Shown here piece by piece: positions 10,131 to 20,606 of a DNA stretch of 64,000 bases. The stretch is from Breviolum minutum Mf 1.05b.01 (lineage: Eukaryota; Sar; Dinophyceae; Suessiales; Symbiodiniaceae). The position numbers were made by a program, and so were the translations under genes. Location: the NCBI GenBank assembly GCA_000507305.1, contig DF239257.1:62001-126000 (forward strand). Reading direction: 5' to 3'. The notes under the pieces are model-generated. The model ran no database searches and had not been told where the DNA came from. It was given only the letters and a program-made list of their open reading frames with translations. Position 1 is the first letter of the stretch; every line of letters starts with the position of its first letter.

Positions 10131-10793
10131 ACTGTACTTTTACCCTCCCTGAAACTTACAGTTCGCCCCTCAAACTAGGCCTAGGCCGCCAATAGCCCCT
10201 AGTTAAGGCCAACTCTAAGCTTCCAACTATTGATTCTCAGGGGGTATATGAGTTTTAGGCAAGGTAATTGGGTCATACTCGGAATTGGTTGATGAGTTCA
10301 GGATACTTTTATCCATTTCCATATAATTATGTGAGAAACAAGTCAGTTTCAACAAAAAACAACGAGTAGTTTACGGTTACCCTTCAAAAACAGCCAGATC
10401 TTCGGGCCAATTTTGGCATCAAAAATCCTCAATCAACCATGAATTTGACTCAACGAAGTCCAGTTCGGGATTTTAGATCATCGAGGGAGCTGGAATCCTT
10501 AAATGCTAAGACCGTATGAACAAAGGGGGTCCATAGTTCCTGGTGTTGATGGAAACAAATCTGCACCAGTCAGTAGTTTTTCCCATTTATCACAGATTGT
10601 GTACATCCTTTTGGTGGTTAACCGGATTTCTTCGAGCAGCACATGGTTGGACACAGGCACATGGAATTGAACCCTTCCAGCAGGTGAGATCCATAAACTA
10701 CAGTTGCTGGTTTCAACTTGCAACAATGAGTAATATTGGATCATGTTTTCAAGGATCGCGGCAAAGAAAAAGGTGAGTGAAACCACCACCTAG
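10131..10793. other. no confident gene
   Basis: A plus-strand segment ending at 10683 (FLRAAHGWTQAHGIEPFQQ) precedes a good donor CAG|GTGAGA, while the minus strand is open over 10499-10789. Neither is decisive. The left 350 bp shows nothing. Confidence 0.3.
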
Positions 10794-10900
10794 CTAGTTG
10801 GTGGTTTCAACCCATTTGAAAAATATTAGTCAAATTGGATCATTTACAGCCGGGGTGAAAATAAAAAGTATTTGAATAAACCACCACCCAGTTACCTAGT
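10794..10900. repeat. inverted-repeat element, family A
   Basis: 'ctagttggtggtttcaaccc' opposite 'gaataaaccaccacccag'. The 'ccggggtgaaaataaaaag' centre is present, and the right arm has a 2-base insertion. Confidence 0.7.
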
Positions 10901-11556
10901 TACTAGTTATTTCTTGGGGGCGGGCATAGATCCGCATCAGGAAAACTCGGAAACTTTTTAGAAACCATTCCCAGCTGTTGATGCTTTAGATATCCTCGGG
11001 TATCTGGACGAATCTCACGTTGCTTTTTTTTGGTGAGATTTCCAGCTCTTCGGGTAGTTTTTGCGGTCTTCAAACGAGTCATGTTTTTGGGAACCTTCAA
11101 ATTCCTTGAAAAGTCAGGCTAATTCTAGGGATTGGTGACCTTTGATCCTTGAAAAAACCATGAAAACCCACTATCTAAGAAAAATGAGATTTCCTTCACT
11201 GTCACTATGTGGTCAGAACCACAACAAACCGAACCATGTCATCTGGGCACACTTTTTTCCCTTACTTTCTTCCGAGAATCTTCCCGATTTGACCTCTTTC
11301 ATGACGAGAATATAAAACCATCATTGCCTCTTAATGATCAACTAGTCACCATGACAATTACACCATCCTTCACTCACTACCGCTTGATATGTTCTCTTTA
11401 ACACAGGTCATTATAGGACACCAACCCAAACTAATGCACTTATATTAAGGGAAATCCTTCAAAATCACCATACATTTGCACTCTCCTGTTTTTCTTGACC
11501 TTTTTTCCATGGATCTCACTTAATGACCCCTGACAAAACACAACATCCCCCCAAAC

Positions 11557-11681
11557 CTGCTTGGGGAGGACTTGCCAGAAAGTGAAGTCGCCTGAAAACC
11601 ACAGGACGCCGTGGCCGATGTCCAACAACTTGGGGCCACGGGATTTCCCTTTCCCAGTTGGCGAGTCATTGGCATATGAAG
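11557..11681 (-). CDS. exon, unknown protein
   Basis: Minus strand, acceptor CCTAAG| at 11682 and donor CCCAAGCAG|GTTTGG at 11556. It reads GKGKSRGPKLLDIGHGVLWF, then SGDFTFWQVLPKQ. The frame stays open 40 codons past the donor. Function unknown; the composition is that of a folded domain. Confidence 0.42.
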
Positions 11682-12221
11682 CTTAGGACCTTGGGATCCC
11701 CAAGGTCCCAAATAGGTAAACATCAAAAACCTGTTGGTTTTAAAAAACTGGGAAGGGGGTTTTCACCTAACCTAGAGCTGTATAGAATTCGTGGAGATTT
11801 TCAAGATTTTTTTCTTGAAAAGATGGAAACATGTACACCCATTGAAATTTTAATACACATATTTCCTTTTCAAATATGGTGGATGTTGTGGTCTTCATTC
11901 TTTCAAATTGTGAGGTCGGCCAGAAAAACCTCTCAAAAACCAGTCATAAGTGGGGGCCCATAACTCCACTTATGGGTGAAATAACCCCAGTTACCCATCT
12001 AAAAAGACCATTTATCCAGGGGTGAAAATTCACTCCATTTATACCTGGCAGCCCCGACCCACCTTTTGTGACCATGGGCACTGGAAATACCCCTATTTTT
12101 GGAAACACCCACATAGGGGATGAACAACTATCCAGTTATGTGGGGATTATTTCATAAAGCATCATAAGGATGCCGCATCCAAAAAAGACCGCTATCAACA
12201 GTATTTCTTGGGCGCTGTTTT
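11682..12221. other. no gene seen; partial elements
   Basis: 11945-12060 holds an inverted pair around 'aactccacttatgggtgaaa'. 12085-12116 is an isolated right arm of family B ('cctatttttggaaacaccca'). 12133-12175 is a family M arm in reverse. Confidence 0.4.
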
Positions 12222-12430
12222 CTTTTTGTTCTCAACGATATCGGTGGTGGTTTCAAATACCCCGGTGTTTCAAGTTTTATTGGACGGAGGATACCTTGCA
12301 ATGCAAGTCACCCCTCTCATGATGCAATCGTCAGCACCAGGATGACTATTTTGAGGTTCGGGATTCCCTATCAACTCACCAAAAAGCTAAAGACCTTGGC
12401 TTCTCACTGGCATCCCCTCTGTTGAAATAG
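12222..12430 (+). CDS. exon-like segment, strand uncertain
   Basis: A plus frame without early ATG is open for about 70 codons and ends in TGA. Its best part reads SHDAIVSTRMTILRFGIPYQ with strong purine-first bias. The minus strand also has a short coding-like frame (NPEPQNSHPGADDCIMRG). Unrecognised. Confidence 0.3.
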
Positions 12431-12918
12431 GAGTTGAGCACAAGAAAAGAGTAAATCTATGACAACCAATGGCTGGTTCACCTGTAAATGTCCCTAATCA
12501 GGAAATAGAAAAGACATGTACAAACCGCCGCTTTTGGGGTTTCATGGCTATTTTTTGGGATGTAAGAAATTCGACTTCTTTGTTGATGTAAAAGCGGAGA
12601 ATGGAGCTCCTTTTTCTGAATCATAGAACCCCAAACATATTCCAAACCACCAAGATAAAACACCCATGAAGAATTATAGGCAGCACGTGAATTCATAATC
12701 GTTGATGATGATGGCAAAGAAAAAACCTAGCTTAAACACCTGTCAAAGTAGGAAACCTTGAAAAAAAAGAAAAGGAATTTTGGGTACCAACCTCAAGTGG
12801 GCTTACTGGATGCCAACTTGGCCATCAACCATAAGGAATTCACCCGTTTTTCCAAAATGATACAGTTCAGCTACTGGTTTGGGGCCCGTTGGTTCGGGCC
12901 CCTCGAATCAGGGTACCT
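12431..12918. other. no gene seen
   Basis: Mixed AT-rich sequence with no element arms recognised. 'ggggcccgttggttcgggcccc' around 12880-12902 is a short hairpin. Confidence 0.3.
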
Positions 12919-13235
12919 TTAAGTAACGGTATCCCTTTCAGAAGATGATCCAAGTATGACTGAGGACGATGGGGTTGTAAAAATGCACCTGTGTCGCGTT
13001 CTTCTAATCTCGTTGACGATGTAATCGGTGTCGTCAATGAAAAAGTTGATCCCGTGGGTTGCTACAGCGTCTGACTTTCCACCAGGGCCTACTCGCTCAC
13101 GAGTAATGCAGTAACCAACAAATGGTAAACCACGATGCCTGCAGTCCCCAATGAACGTTGTGAGCTGTCCCTCCAATGTCCTCGCCCTGTCAGCACCCGC
13201 AAAAGATACTATCGCAAATTCTATTGGGAGATCTC
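12919..13235 (-). CDS. exon, dinoflagellate-type GPGGK...DD module
   Basis: The minus strand reads DLPIEFAIVSFAGADRARTL, GQLTTFIGDCRHRGLPFVGY, then TRERVGPGGKSDAVATHG and NFFIDDTDYIVNEI. The order 'VSF..., R.GPGGK, ...IDD' recalls a module I associate with dinoflagellate predicted proteins (from memory, not verified). The acceptor is within 13228-13237. The intron that joins it to the exon at 13362 is about 130 nt and is almost entirely a family B element. A stop lies at 12919. Confidence 0.55.
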
Positions 13236-13246
13236 TCGTGTTCAGG

Positions 13247-13327
13247 TCCCAAAATGGATGGTTTATAATGGAAAACCCTATTAAAATGGATGATTTGGGG
13301 GTACCACTATTTTCGGAAACATCCATG
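13247..13327. repeat. inverted-repeat element, family B, forming an intron
   Basis: A truncated copy in minus orientation ('atggatgtttccgaaaatag' ... 'aaccatccattttggga'). It fills most of the intron between two minus-strand exons. Confidence 0.7.
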
Positions 13328-13361
13328 TATCCTGAACAACCAAGGTTTTTTCATTGCTCAC

Positions 13362-13473
13362 CTGGCCTTTGAGCTTTTCTTCACAACCTTTGGGCCCGTG
13401 GCCAACAGCAATGCTCCAGTGGCCAAACCACCTCAACCCATCGAACGCGTTTTGGGCGACCATGTCTGTTGAA
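13362..13473 (-). CDS. exon upstream of the 12919-13235 exon
   Basis: Minus strand, acceptor CCTTGTAG| at 13474 and donor GGCCAG|GTGAGC at 13361. It reads STDMVAQNAFDGLRWFGHWS, then IAVGHGPKGCEEKLKGQ. It lies between family E (13486) and family B (13247) elements. The phase with the next exon is not certain; an alternative GC donor (AAAG|GCCAGG) would fit. Confidence 0.5.
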
Positions 13474-13485
13474 CTACAAGGTAGA

Positions 13486-13584
13486 CTACCCTCCCGAAGT
13501 TCAAGATAGCCCCTGAAAAGATACCTTCCCAATAGGGGATCGTCTTCCAATCATTCATAGGGGACTATCTTAAACTTCGGTGGG
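13486..13584. repeat. inverted-repeat element, family E
   Basis: 'taccctcccgaagttcaag' mirrors 'cttaaacttcggtggg'. The inner 'agcccctgaaaag' pairs with 'cataggggact'. Confidence 0.65.
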
Positions 13585-14088
13585 CAAAACTGCTCGGTCA
13601 CCCTCTGCTTCAAGGATTGAGCACTGCTGTTGTGAGTTACACGTAGATAGTTCAAAACGCCAAATTTAAAGGACGATTCATGTTTGGTGAATATTTACTC
13701 CTTCACTGCTTCGGCGGATCTATTGTCAGTAGTATTGCTCAAGATCAAAAGGCGCAACTTTTGAAACCACACCTCTTGGGACCTTAGATGATGAAAGATT
13801 ATAATCACCCACTGGCTTCAAGGCCACGCAAATTCAGTACAAGTACCAAGTGGTGACCCCAAATGAGGCATACAAAATTTCACCCATGCAGATATAATAT
13901 TTGAACAAACATGAGGCATGGACCCTTGTTTTTGATTGGGAACTTCCACATCCAGTATGGGTAAAAGTTACAAACATGGCAAGTTTATGTCTACTTTGCA
14001 CCTGTTTTTAGTTGAAACTGCTGGATGGCGGCCCTTCCAAACTCGGTCCAAAAACACACGAAAACCGGCCACTGGACTGTGCCATTTA
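13585..14088. other. no confident gene
   Basis: A plus frame at 13647-13790 (VQNAKFKGRFMFGEYLLLHC) ends in TAG and may be an exon; its coding bias is only moderate. The rest shows no structure. Confidence 0.3.
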
Positions 14089-14638
14089 CTACTGGTGAAA
14101 TTTTATCGGGTCTTGTCCCAAACAAAAGCCGCCGCACGATAGTTTTGAAGAAACAAATCTGCGACCCATGTGGGGAGTGGTTACTTTTTTGATGTTTATT
14201 TGTCCTTTAAAGAACTGCTCCGATTCCAAAAGGCCATGTTTAACCTTCTCAGCACTTTCCACACGCGTTTTACATACCAGTATTTTCGAGCATCGCTTGC
14301 AGACCAAATCCGTCTCCATGGTGTCACTGACCAAGTTCTCTCACATACGACCCTCTTTCCTGCGGGCTATGAGCTCCGGGAAGAAGGGGGACCCCTGCAG
14401 CCCCTTCTTCCAAAGCCCAGATGACTTCTTTGGGTGGAACCTTGGCTTTCCTCGCTGGTTGCACCACTGCAGGAGTGAGTCCTGTCTCCACTGTCTGCTT
14501 CTTTTGGAGAAGACGGTGTTCCTCCTGTACTGCAAGGAGCCCAAATTTCTTGGCAAACCAGCGTAGTGTGTCCCAACAAAGTTGTAGCTTGTGGGGAGTA
14601 ACTTCCTGAGCCCTGAGGCGATTCTTTGTTCTGACCAT
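14089..14638 (-). pseudogene. decayed coding segment, two minus frames
   Basis: 14324-14638 reads NRLRAQEVTPHKLQLCWDTL, then RWFAKKFGLL and KAKVPPKEVIWALEEGAA. It stops, and 14089-14334 continues in another frame with LVCKRCSKILVCKTRVESAE. The overlap and frame change suggest one protein broken by an indel, or two exons. I half-recognise the first part from dinoflagellate mobile-element proteins but cannot name it. Confidence 0.4.
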
Positions 14639-15400
14639 TGGAAAGGAGATCGCAAAGGATTATTTGCTCCCAACAAAAATTAAAAAAATAGCTAATGGAT
14701 TCTTTGAGGAAGATGGTTTAAGCATTTAATATAGAAACTCGATGTTCATTCCAGAGATTCACCATATCAACCTGATTTGCGGGATGTATTGTCCAGTCGA
14801 TGTGTCATGACCAATTGATGAATATCTTATATTGCCGACTGGAGCGAGATATTGTCTATCAACGTCGTTAAAGTTAGACCTTTGGTCACAAAAACAAGGT
14901 GGCAGTAAAAAAAAACTCAGCAACTCCTATTACCCTCTGAGAAACTATGATAAACTAACATGGCTGGTTGAAATATCCACATTTTCAATAGGAAATACTG
15001 TGCATCTTACAATTCTTGTGTTCCATTTTCCAGCCAGACCACGTCAATCTACCAGAGTGTACCATGTTTTTTTTTCGAAAAAAAACCAGGGCACAAAATA
15101 CCACTTCCCATAGACAGGTTGAAGGTTCCTGGAAAAAAAAAATCCGGGTTGACACGTTTGATTCTTTGCACCACGGTTTGGGGGCGGGGAACGGACGTGC
15201 TGAGTTTGGGGGGCGTTTCTTTTCATTGTTGCAGTTTCCTTGGATTTGTCTTTTTCCGGTGCGCGGTCCAAAAAATCCCCCAAACACAAAATTTTCACCC
15301 AAAATGCCAACCCCCGTGAAAAATGGTGAAAAGTCTCGCACCTTTTCAAAAACAAATCCTGGTGAACATGTCCAAGAACAGCGATTGAAGCTACAGAACC
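14639..15400. other. no confident gene
   Basis: Long A and T runs. A 189-codon plus frame (15016-15585) and two 100-codon minus frames overlap here; none has bias, and the plus one crosses the exon called on the minus strand at 15401. Confidence 0.4.
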
Positions 15401-15581
15401 CTAGCTGCTTGATTTTGGTTTTGTCCCGGCATGAGCAGGTGCCGAGTCAAAAGGGTTTCCCCGAAGTTGCAGCAATTTGGCCCCCTGAAAATCGGCCAAA
15501 ATTGCCCCCAATTCAGGAACATTCATCTGAACCCTTTTCATGTCTAAGATTTCTTGTAATATACGGTTGTTTCCACCAAGA
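15401..15581 (-). CDS. exon ending in a stop, unknown protein
   Basis: The minus strand has acceptor TTTGCCTAG| at 15582. About two thirds of codons begin with a purine. It reads LGGNNRILQEILDMKRVQMN, then VPELGAILADFQGAKLLQLR, ending SSS and TAG at 15401. Probably the same minus-strand gene as 15680 and 15858. Confidence 0.5.
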
Positions 15582-15679
15582 CTAGGCAAAACTTAAGTCC
15601 CCTGCTAAAGGTTGAGCACTTTTAGTGATACATTTAAAAAACCCACCAAATTTGAAAAGGGGCTGTTTGGGGAAACAAG

Positions 15680-15788
15680 GGACCATCCCAAAGATTTGCG
15701 AAGTGTTGCCTTGCACATCCTTGCACCAAGAATTCAAAGATTGCATCCTTGCAGATTCTTTTGTCACTTTTCCTCTTTGATTGCTCAC
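15680..15788 (-). CDS. exon-like segment, unknown protein
   Basis: The minus frame reads SNQRGKVTKESARMQSLNSW, then CKDVQGNTSQIFGMVP, with strong purine-first bias. The splice ends are unresolved (candidate acceptors at TGCAAG|). Confidence 0.42.
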
Positions 15789-15857
15789 TTCAATGGCTTC
15801 GCACCCTCAAAATACAACCATCCACCCAAACAGGAGACGACTCTCAACAAAAACATC

Positions 15858-15985
15858 TCAAAACCCCTCATCCTCTTGAGAGAAGAGCAAGGCATCAATG
15901 ACACCTGAAGTTTTCAGGGCCGAGGCATCTACGGAGGGCTTAGGTGAAGAATGTTCCAAAATATGGGGCCCCATTTGGGTTCTAT
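15858..15985 (-). CDS. exon-like segment, unknown protein
   Basis: The minus frame reads TQMGPHILEHSSPKPSVDAS, then ALKTSGVIDALLFSQEDEGF and TGA. A CTATAG| acceptor lies upstream. The C-terminal acidic helix-like stretch looks genuine. Whether the TGA or a donor before it ends the exon is unclear. Confidence 0.48.
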
Positions 15986-16228
15986 AGCTATAAATTTTAT
16001 TTCATGTGAAATGAATTTTGATAATACTTGCATTTGTTTCATACATCTTGAGCTTGAATTTCGCTATCTAGGATCTTCACCCGCAAAAAACACCATTTGC
16101 AGCCTAAACGTTGCAGTGCTTGGGGCACTTGGCACGAAACATTTTGGGGAGAAACATCGGGGCGGCTGCCGCTTTGCGATGTGGTTTTGGATTCAAAACA
16201 CTTTGGCGGTTCTTAGTGTGGGCGACAA

Positions 16229-16284
16229 TTCTGGTTGGTGGTTTCGACCCATCTGAAAAATATTTGAAACCACCACCTAGAATT
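16229..16284. repeat. deleted family A element
   Basis: Only the two arms remain, joined head to head: 'ctggttggtggtttcgaccc' and 'atttgaaaccaccacctag'. A 56-bp near-perfect hairpin. Confidence 0.7.
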
Positions 16285-16607
16285 CTATTACAAAATAATC
16301 TCAAACCATCCAGATATTATATTACAGTCCGCAATCCAGTTTGAAGCCAACAAAAAACCCATTGGGTTGTACTTGATACGGTCCAACAAAAATCTCGGAT
16401 TTTTCAGTTGGATTGTCATGAACCCCTTTGTTTCAAGACAAGTGAAGCAGCTCCAAAAACTCCACTCAAACATATCCGACGTAAAACAAATAAACCGCCA
16501 ATCTCATTGAGTCTTCAAAACAAGATTTTCTTGATGAGATTAAGGATCCTACTGTAAGATTTGTTGTGAGTTCTCTTTCTGCGCAATAAGTTTTCTTTCT
16601 CAACAGG

Positions 16608-16680
16608 ACCGTCCTTCACCAAACAAAGTCAAACGATTCACACCGAGCGAAAAACGAAGCAACACGGTCGTTGCATGAAC
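16608..16680 (+). CDS. exon-like segment with strong acceptor
   Basis: A pyrimidine tract and TTTCTCAACAG| precede a frame DRPSPNKVKRFTPSEKRSNT, then VVA and TGA; the next frame is also open. The segment just before it (15951-16230) is open on both strands and unresolved. Confidence 0.35.
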
Positions 16681-16785
16681 CATGAAATCCTGCTTTGGTA
16701 ATTACTAGATCCTGATTTTCATGGCTTGTGAATTAGACTCTATCCGGTAAATGGGTAGGTTTTTTCCACATCCCTTGAGAGACTT

Positions 16786-16940
16786 GAATCATGACTGGTC
16801 AACCTACCCCTCGCAACGTACCCCGCCCAGAAATAAGGCCCTATTAAGGGCGTATTAACCACTGATTTCCCTCAATACGGCCTTACCCAGCGCTTATTTC
16901 TGGGGGGGGGTACGTTAGAGGGGGGTAGGTTGACTACCCG
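16786..16940. repeat. inverted-repeat element, family O
   Basis: Long arms: 'tgactggtcaacctacccct' against 'ggggggtaggttgactaccc', and inner 'cccagaaataaggccc' against 'gcttatttctggg'. A half copy is at 56975-57020. Confidence 0.65.
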
Positions 16941-17610
16941 TGATTGAACAACCAGGTGCAGTCTTCTCGCTTTGGTTCTATACCGAGGGACGCAGCAAAA
17001 GTCCCAAAAGCAGTACTGAGCCGCAAAAGACCGCGAGCGACCAGCATACACCCTTCCTGAACGATCAGGTGTTGCGTTGTTGGATGAAATACAGTCACCC
17101 CTACATATATACAGACATATATATATATATACAGACATATATACTCTTCGGATCAATGGGACTGGTACATTTACTATACTATTACACAAATCAACGATTC
17201 ATGTCATGTGAATATATTCACAAGTCCTATATAGTCCTATGGGAATATATATACTGTGTGTATATATATATATATATGTCGTGGCTTGATCGACCCCCCA
17301 AACTAGTGCTACTAGTAGATCCAGGTTGGATCCTTCAGAGTGAAATGTGTGAATGTGATGACCTCAAAGGGTATTTTGTCGACCGTATCCTCTATTAGAT
17401 CATTTGTGCATCTGGGTTGATCAGCTCCCAGTGTTTCCATATACACCCCTAAAAACCAACGAAAGTCCCCTAGAAAAGGATCACTTTTAAAAGGAACTTC
17501 ATCTTCCAACCATCATTTTTCAGGGCATATGTTAGTTTTCGGAGAAGTAATAGAGGATAAACTCATCAACCCAGTAGCAGGGGTTTCTATACCCATTATT
17601 TTCGAATTTT

Positions 17611-17985
17611 CTATGAAGGGCGGGATGACCATTCCCCTAAAATCGCCACGTTGGACCATGGCACATTTGAAGTACCATGTTTTTTTTTCGCGGGATACTC
17701 CGCACAGAATTTTTTCAACCAATATAGCCCACAGTTTTGGCGCCGACGAAGACATTCGCCGCTAAAATCGGATGCTTTGGCAGGCTCATTTGAAGTGACA
17801 AACTGCCGAATGCGTTGCAACTGTTCCTTGAAGCCATGAAAGGATCTAAAAAATTCTAAAAACATCTTTACTGAAAGAACACGCAACACCCCATTCGTTC
17901 CCACAAACTCAACTGACTCCCCAAAGACGGCTTCGACCTTTGCGTAAGTTCCAGCTGAGTATCTGTACGAAGGTATCGATTGCAA
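17611..17985 (-). CDS. exon-like segment(s), unknown protein
   Basis: The minus frame reads SIPSYRYSAGTYAKVEAVFG, then ESVEFVGTNGVLRVLS with about 70% purine-first codons, followed by a possible donor TCA|GTAAAG, and later FKEQLQRIRQFVTSNEPAKA. It may be two exons. The last third runs into repeat-derived sequence. Unrecognised. Confidence 0.42.
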   Translation of the reverse strand: MQSIPSYRYSAGTYAKVEAVFGESVEFVGTNGVLRVLSVKMFLEFFRSFHGFKEQLQRIRQFVTSNEPAKASDFSGECLRRRQNCGLYWLKKFCAEYPAKKKHGTSNVPWSNVAILGEWSSRPS

Positions 17986-18235
17986 AGCGCTTTGGTACTA
18001 CCTGTAACATCAAACTGACTGGGTCAACCGGGGCCCCCTTCTCCCAAACGTACCCCCCTTAAAAGAAACCTACGGGTTTCAAATAAGTAAGGCCTTCTTA
18101 AAGGAAAACCAATGGTTTTCATAAGCCCATTGGGGGGTGGTACCTTAGGGGTTATAGGGTTGGCCAGTCATCAAAAGATGGCTGCCGGAGCTGATGGTGA
18201 GTTGAACCTAAGATTTTTTTTTGAAAAAAGATATC

Positions 18236-18347
18236 TGGGTATACCCTCTAGGGAATTAACATATCCCACCTTGGGAAAAGGAAAATCATCGACTCAAAAT
18301 GCCATTTTTTTGGGGGATATGTTAGTTCCCTGGAGGGTATCTGGGTA
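18236..18347. repeat. inverted-repeat element, family D
   Basis: 'tgggtataccctctagggaa' mirrors 'ttccctggagggtatctggg'. It ends in GGTATAG, giving an AG directly before the next exon-like segment. Confidence 0.7.
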
Positions 18348-18348
18348 T

Positions 18349-18478
18349 AGAGCTTCTTACTTAGATAAGCTCCCAAGTACGAAAAAACATCTTAGAGAAA
18401 ATGACGACTTCATTTTCCTTCCGCGAAGACGTTTCCAAATTTTTCATAACATTCTACACATAGACAATTTTCATGAAC
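18349..18478 (+). CDS. exon-like segment after a family D element
   Basis: It starts at GGGTATAG| and reads ASYLDKLPSTKKHLRENDDF, then IFLPRRRFQIFHNILHID. It ends at a family H element. Unrecognised; moderate coding bias. Confidence 0.35.
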
Positions 18479-18479
18479 T

Positions 18480-18578
18480 ACCATGGGAACCCAAAACCTT
18501 CATTTTTAGGGGTTATAACCCATATATTGGGGGTTTAAAACCTTCATTTTTCATGGTTTTTGGGTCCAAGGGTACCAA
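18480..18578. repeat. inverted-repeat element, family H
   Basis: 'catgggaacccaaaaccttc' against 'catggtttttgggtccaag', with paired inner 'aaccttcattttt' copies flanking 'ggggttataacccatatat'. Confidence 0.65.
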
Positions 18579-19607
18579 AAACACGTCATTAACTTCATTC
18601 TAAATCTATGTCCTTTGCCATAAAGACACTCCATGGAAATCCATGTATGTTTAGTCACTGGCCTGGCCATGGGTCAGAACGATTAGGGTTGGTTGGAGGT
18701 GTTGAAACCTATCAAGGGGACTTGGTAATGTCTAGTAACCAACTTCACTGACTAGTTAATAGATGATGCTTCAACTGACTAGTTAATAGATGATGCTTCA
18801 AGTGATGCTCCAAGTTGCTGATGATGCTCAGTCTTGCTGGAAAGTAGGAAGGGGTAGTAAAGGTCCAGGGTGACAACATAGTTTAACACAAATCTACCTG
18901 TAGACAGAATTGATCCAAATTTTCTTTCCAGGACATCCCAGTGACAACCTAGAATATGCTAAGGAAACATGAGGCACCACTTGGCAATGGACCACTTTTC
19001 TGATGAAAGAGGTCCGGTGCTTGAATTTTATTCGAGATTGATATGCCACCAAGGTTTCTGAGACATGAAAGCAGTTTCAACTAAAGGGTACTTAGTAGTT
19101 TCCATGAACCCATCATATATGTATAATATATACTTACAATATATAGATATATTCTGCAAAGACACGCAAATCAGCATGTATCTCTAAATATACATATTTA
19201 CATTTATATATTATCATAACTATATTGGCAAAATAATGGTACCCCAAACGACCATAGGTACTGCCCCCAAAGGTCATAAACTGTACAAGTACAAAACTAG
19301 TGGTTTACCCGCCAATTACCAATGATCCTCTACTCTACAGAACCACTACTTTGGATAACCCTCCCGTATCCTTAGATTTGCAGCATAAGATGCTTCGACA
19401 AAAAGTGACACATATTCCCCAAATAGTGGTTTCATGGTGATGAATCCCATTTTAGTAGACTCCGTAAAATATCACCGGAAAAACAAAAACACAAGGGATC
19501 TGCGTATCATGCCTGATCCAACAAAATGGCAGGCCGGCATCAAGCAGCAAACGATCCCCATCCTGCCGGTGCCTTCTTTTTTTGCACTTCGGAATTGCGC
19601 ATCGTTT
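18579..19607. other. no gene seen; short tandem repeat
   Basis: 'tgactagttaatagatgatgcttcaa' is repeated twice (about 18749-18804), with further 'gatgct' copies. 19110-19220 is an AT-rich microsatellite. Confidence 0.5.
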
Positions 19608-19745
19608 GCAAAGCTTGGGGGGGAGCCTGCAGGATGACCCGAAGTCATCGGTCGTTACGGACACAGGTGGGTTGGTTGGTTTGGGACAAAAGACCAGGGC
19701 ACCCGACAGAAGTGACGACGAAACCTTCGTAAAAGGAACCTTTGC
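19608..19745 (+). CDS. exon, unknown protein
   Basis: The plus frame reads SLGGSLQDDPKSSVVTDTGG, then LVGLGQKTRAPDRSDDETFV. About three quarters of codons start with a purine, one of the strongest signals in the window. It runs to a family H element at 19746. Unrecognised. Confidence 0.48.
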
Positions 19746-19838
19746 ACCATGGGAACCCACAACCTTCATTTTTAGGGTTATAACCCATATATTCGGGGTG
19801 TAAAACCTTCATTTTTCATGGTTTTGGGTTCCGATGGC
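19746..19838. repeat. inverted-repeat element, family H
   Basis: 'ccatgggaacccacaacctt' against 'catggttttgggttccgatgg', centre 'gggttataacccatatattc'. Confidence 0.68.
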
Positions 19839-20462
19839 GAGCAATATTTTTCTTCTAAAAGAAGGAACCTTTGCAGCAAACGGAGCTTTTTTTTTCGATG
19901 TCTTCTATTGTAAATGTACTGTTCTAAAATCCAAATGGTCGGACACTTTTTGCTTCCATGTCTGCCTTTTTGGAGTGAAAAATCATGAAGAAGGGGTTCT
20001 TTGAAGCGGTTGAATCCGTATGAATACTGCTTGTCACTCTGAACCGACGTCGTTTTGCCATGAATTTGGTGGGGGTTTTTTAACAGCGAAAAGGAGATCG
20101 CGGCAGCTAAGAATTCAGCAACTTCTTGTTATTTTCCAAACAAAACACCATTCACAAGAATGAGATTTTTGTGCAAAAGAACACTCTACTTGAACGCCTC
20201 AAACCGAAAAATGGCTCATCATCCTCGTTCTGTTTTGCAAAGAAATTCCATGCAAATTCCCACAAATGGACTCACAAAAAATGACCCAAATCGGTTTGGC
20301 CAAGAAACAACTGGCAGTAAAATTTGTTTCGTGTTCTGCTCAACGGGTTGCTCGCACTTTTCTGGGGGGAAAACACTTTCCCGCCCCGTGTGATGAGAGG
20401 TGATCAACGCACGGGCGCGGCGCTAACAAAATAGCGAACACAGTTTTCCGATTGACACTTAC

Positions 20463-20606
20463 CGTCGTTTGAGGAATCCTTGAGCCGAAGAAAAGGCCAG
20501 GATGAGTCATGCGGCTGTTTTTTGGATTTCGGTTCCTTGAATCTGTTGCACAAAAATTCGAATCAATCCTTGGATTTGCTTCGACTCGACTCGATGGGAA
20601 TGGAAA
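20463..20606 (-). CDS. exon with consensus donor
   Basis: On the minus strand the frame SSRVEANPRIDSNFCATDSR, then NRNPKNSRMTHPGLFFGSRI and PQTT, ends exactly at ACG|GTAAGT (20462). Basic and Asn/Ser-rich. Function unknown. Confidence 0.45.

Noticed and set aside
15016..15585. 189-codon plus-strand frame
   Set aside because: It is full of homopolymer-derived Phe/Lys/Pro, and the minus strand at 15401-15581 is clearly better.
16872..17398. 105-codon minus and 152-codon plus frames
   Set aside because: Both pass through (TATA)n tracts; a third frame (AAKVPKAVLSRKRPRATS) is as good, so no call was made.
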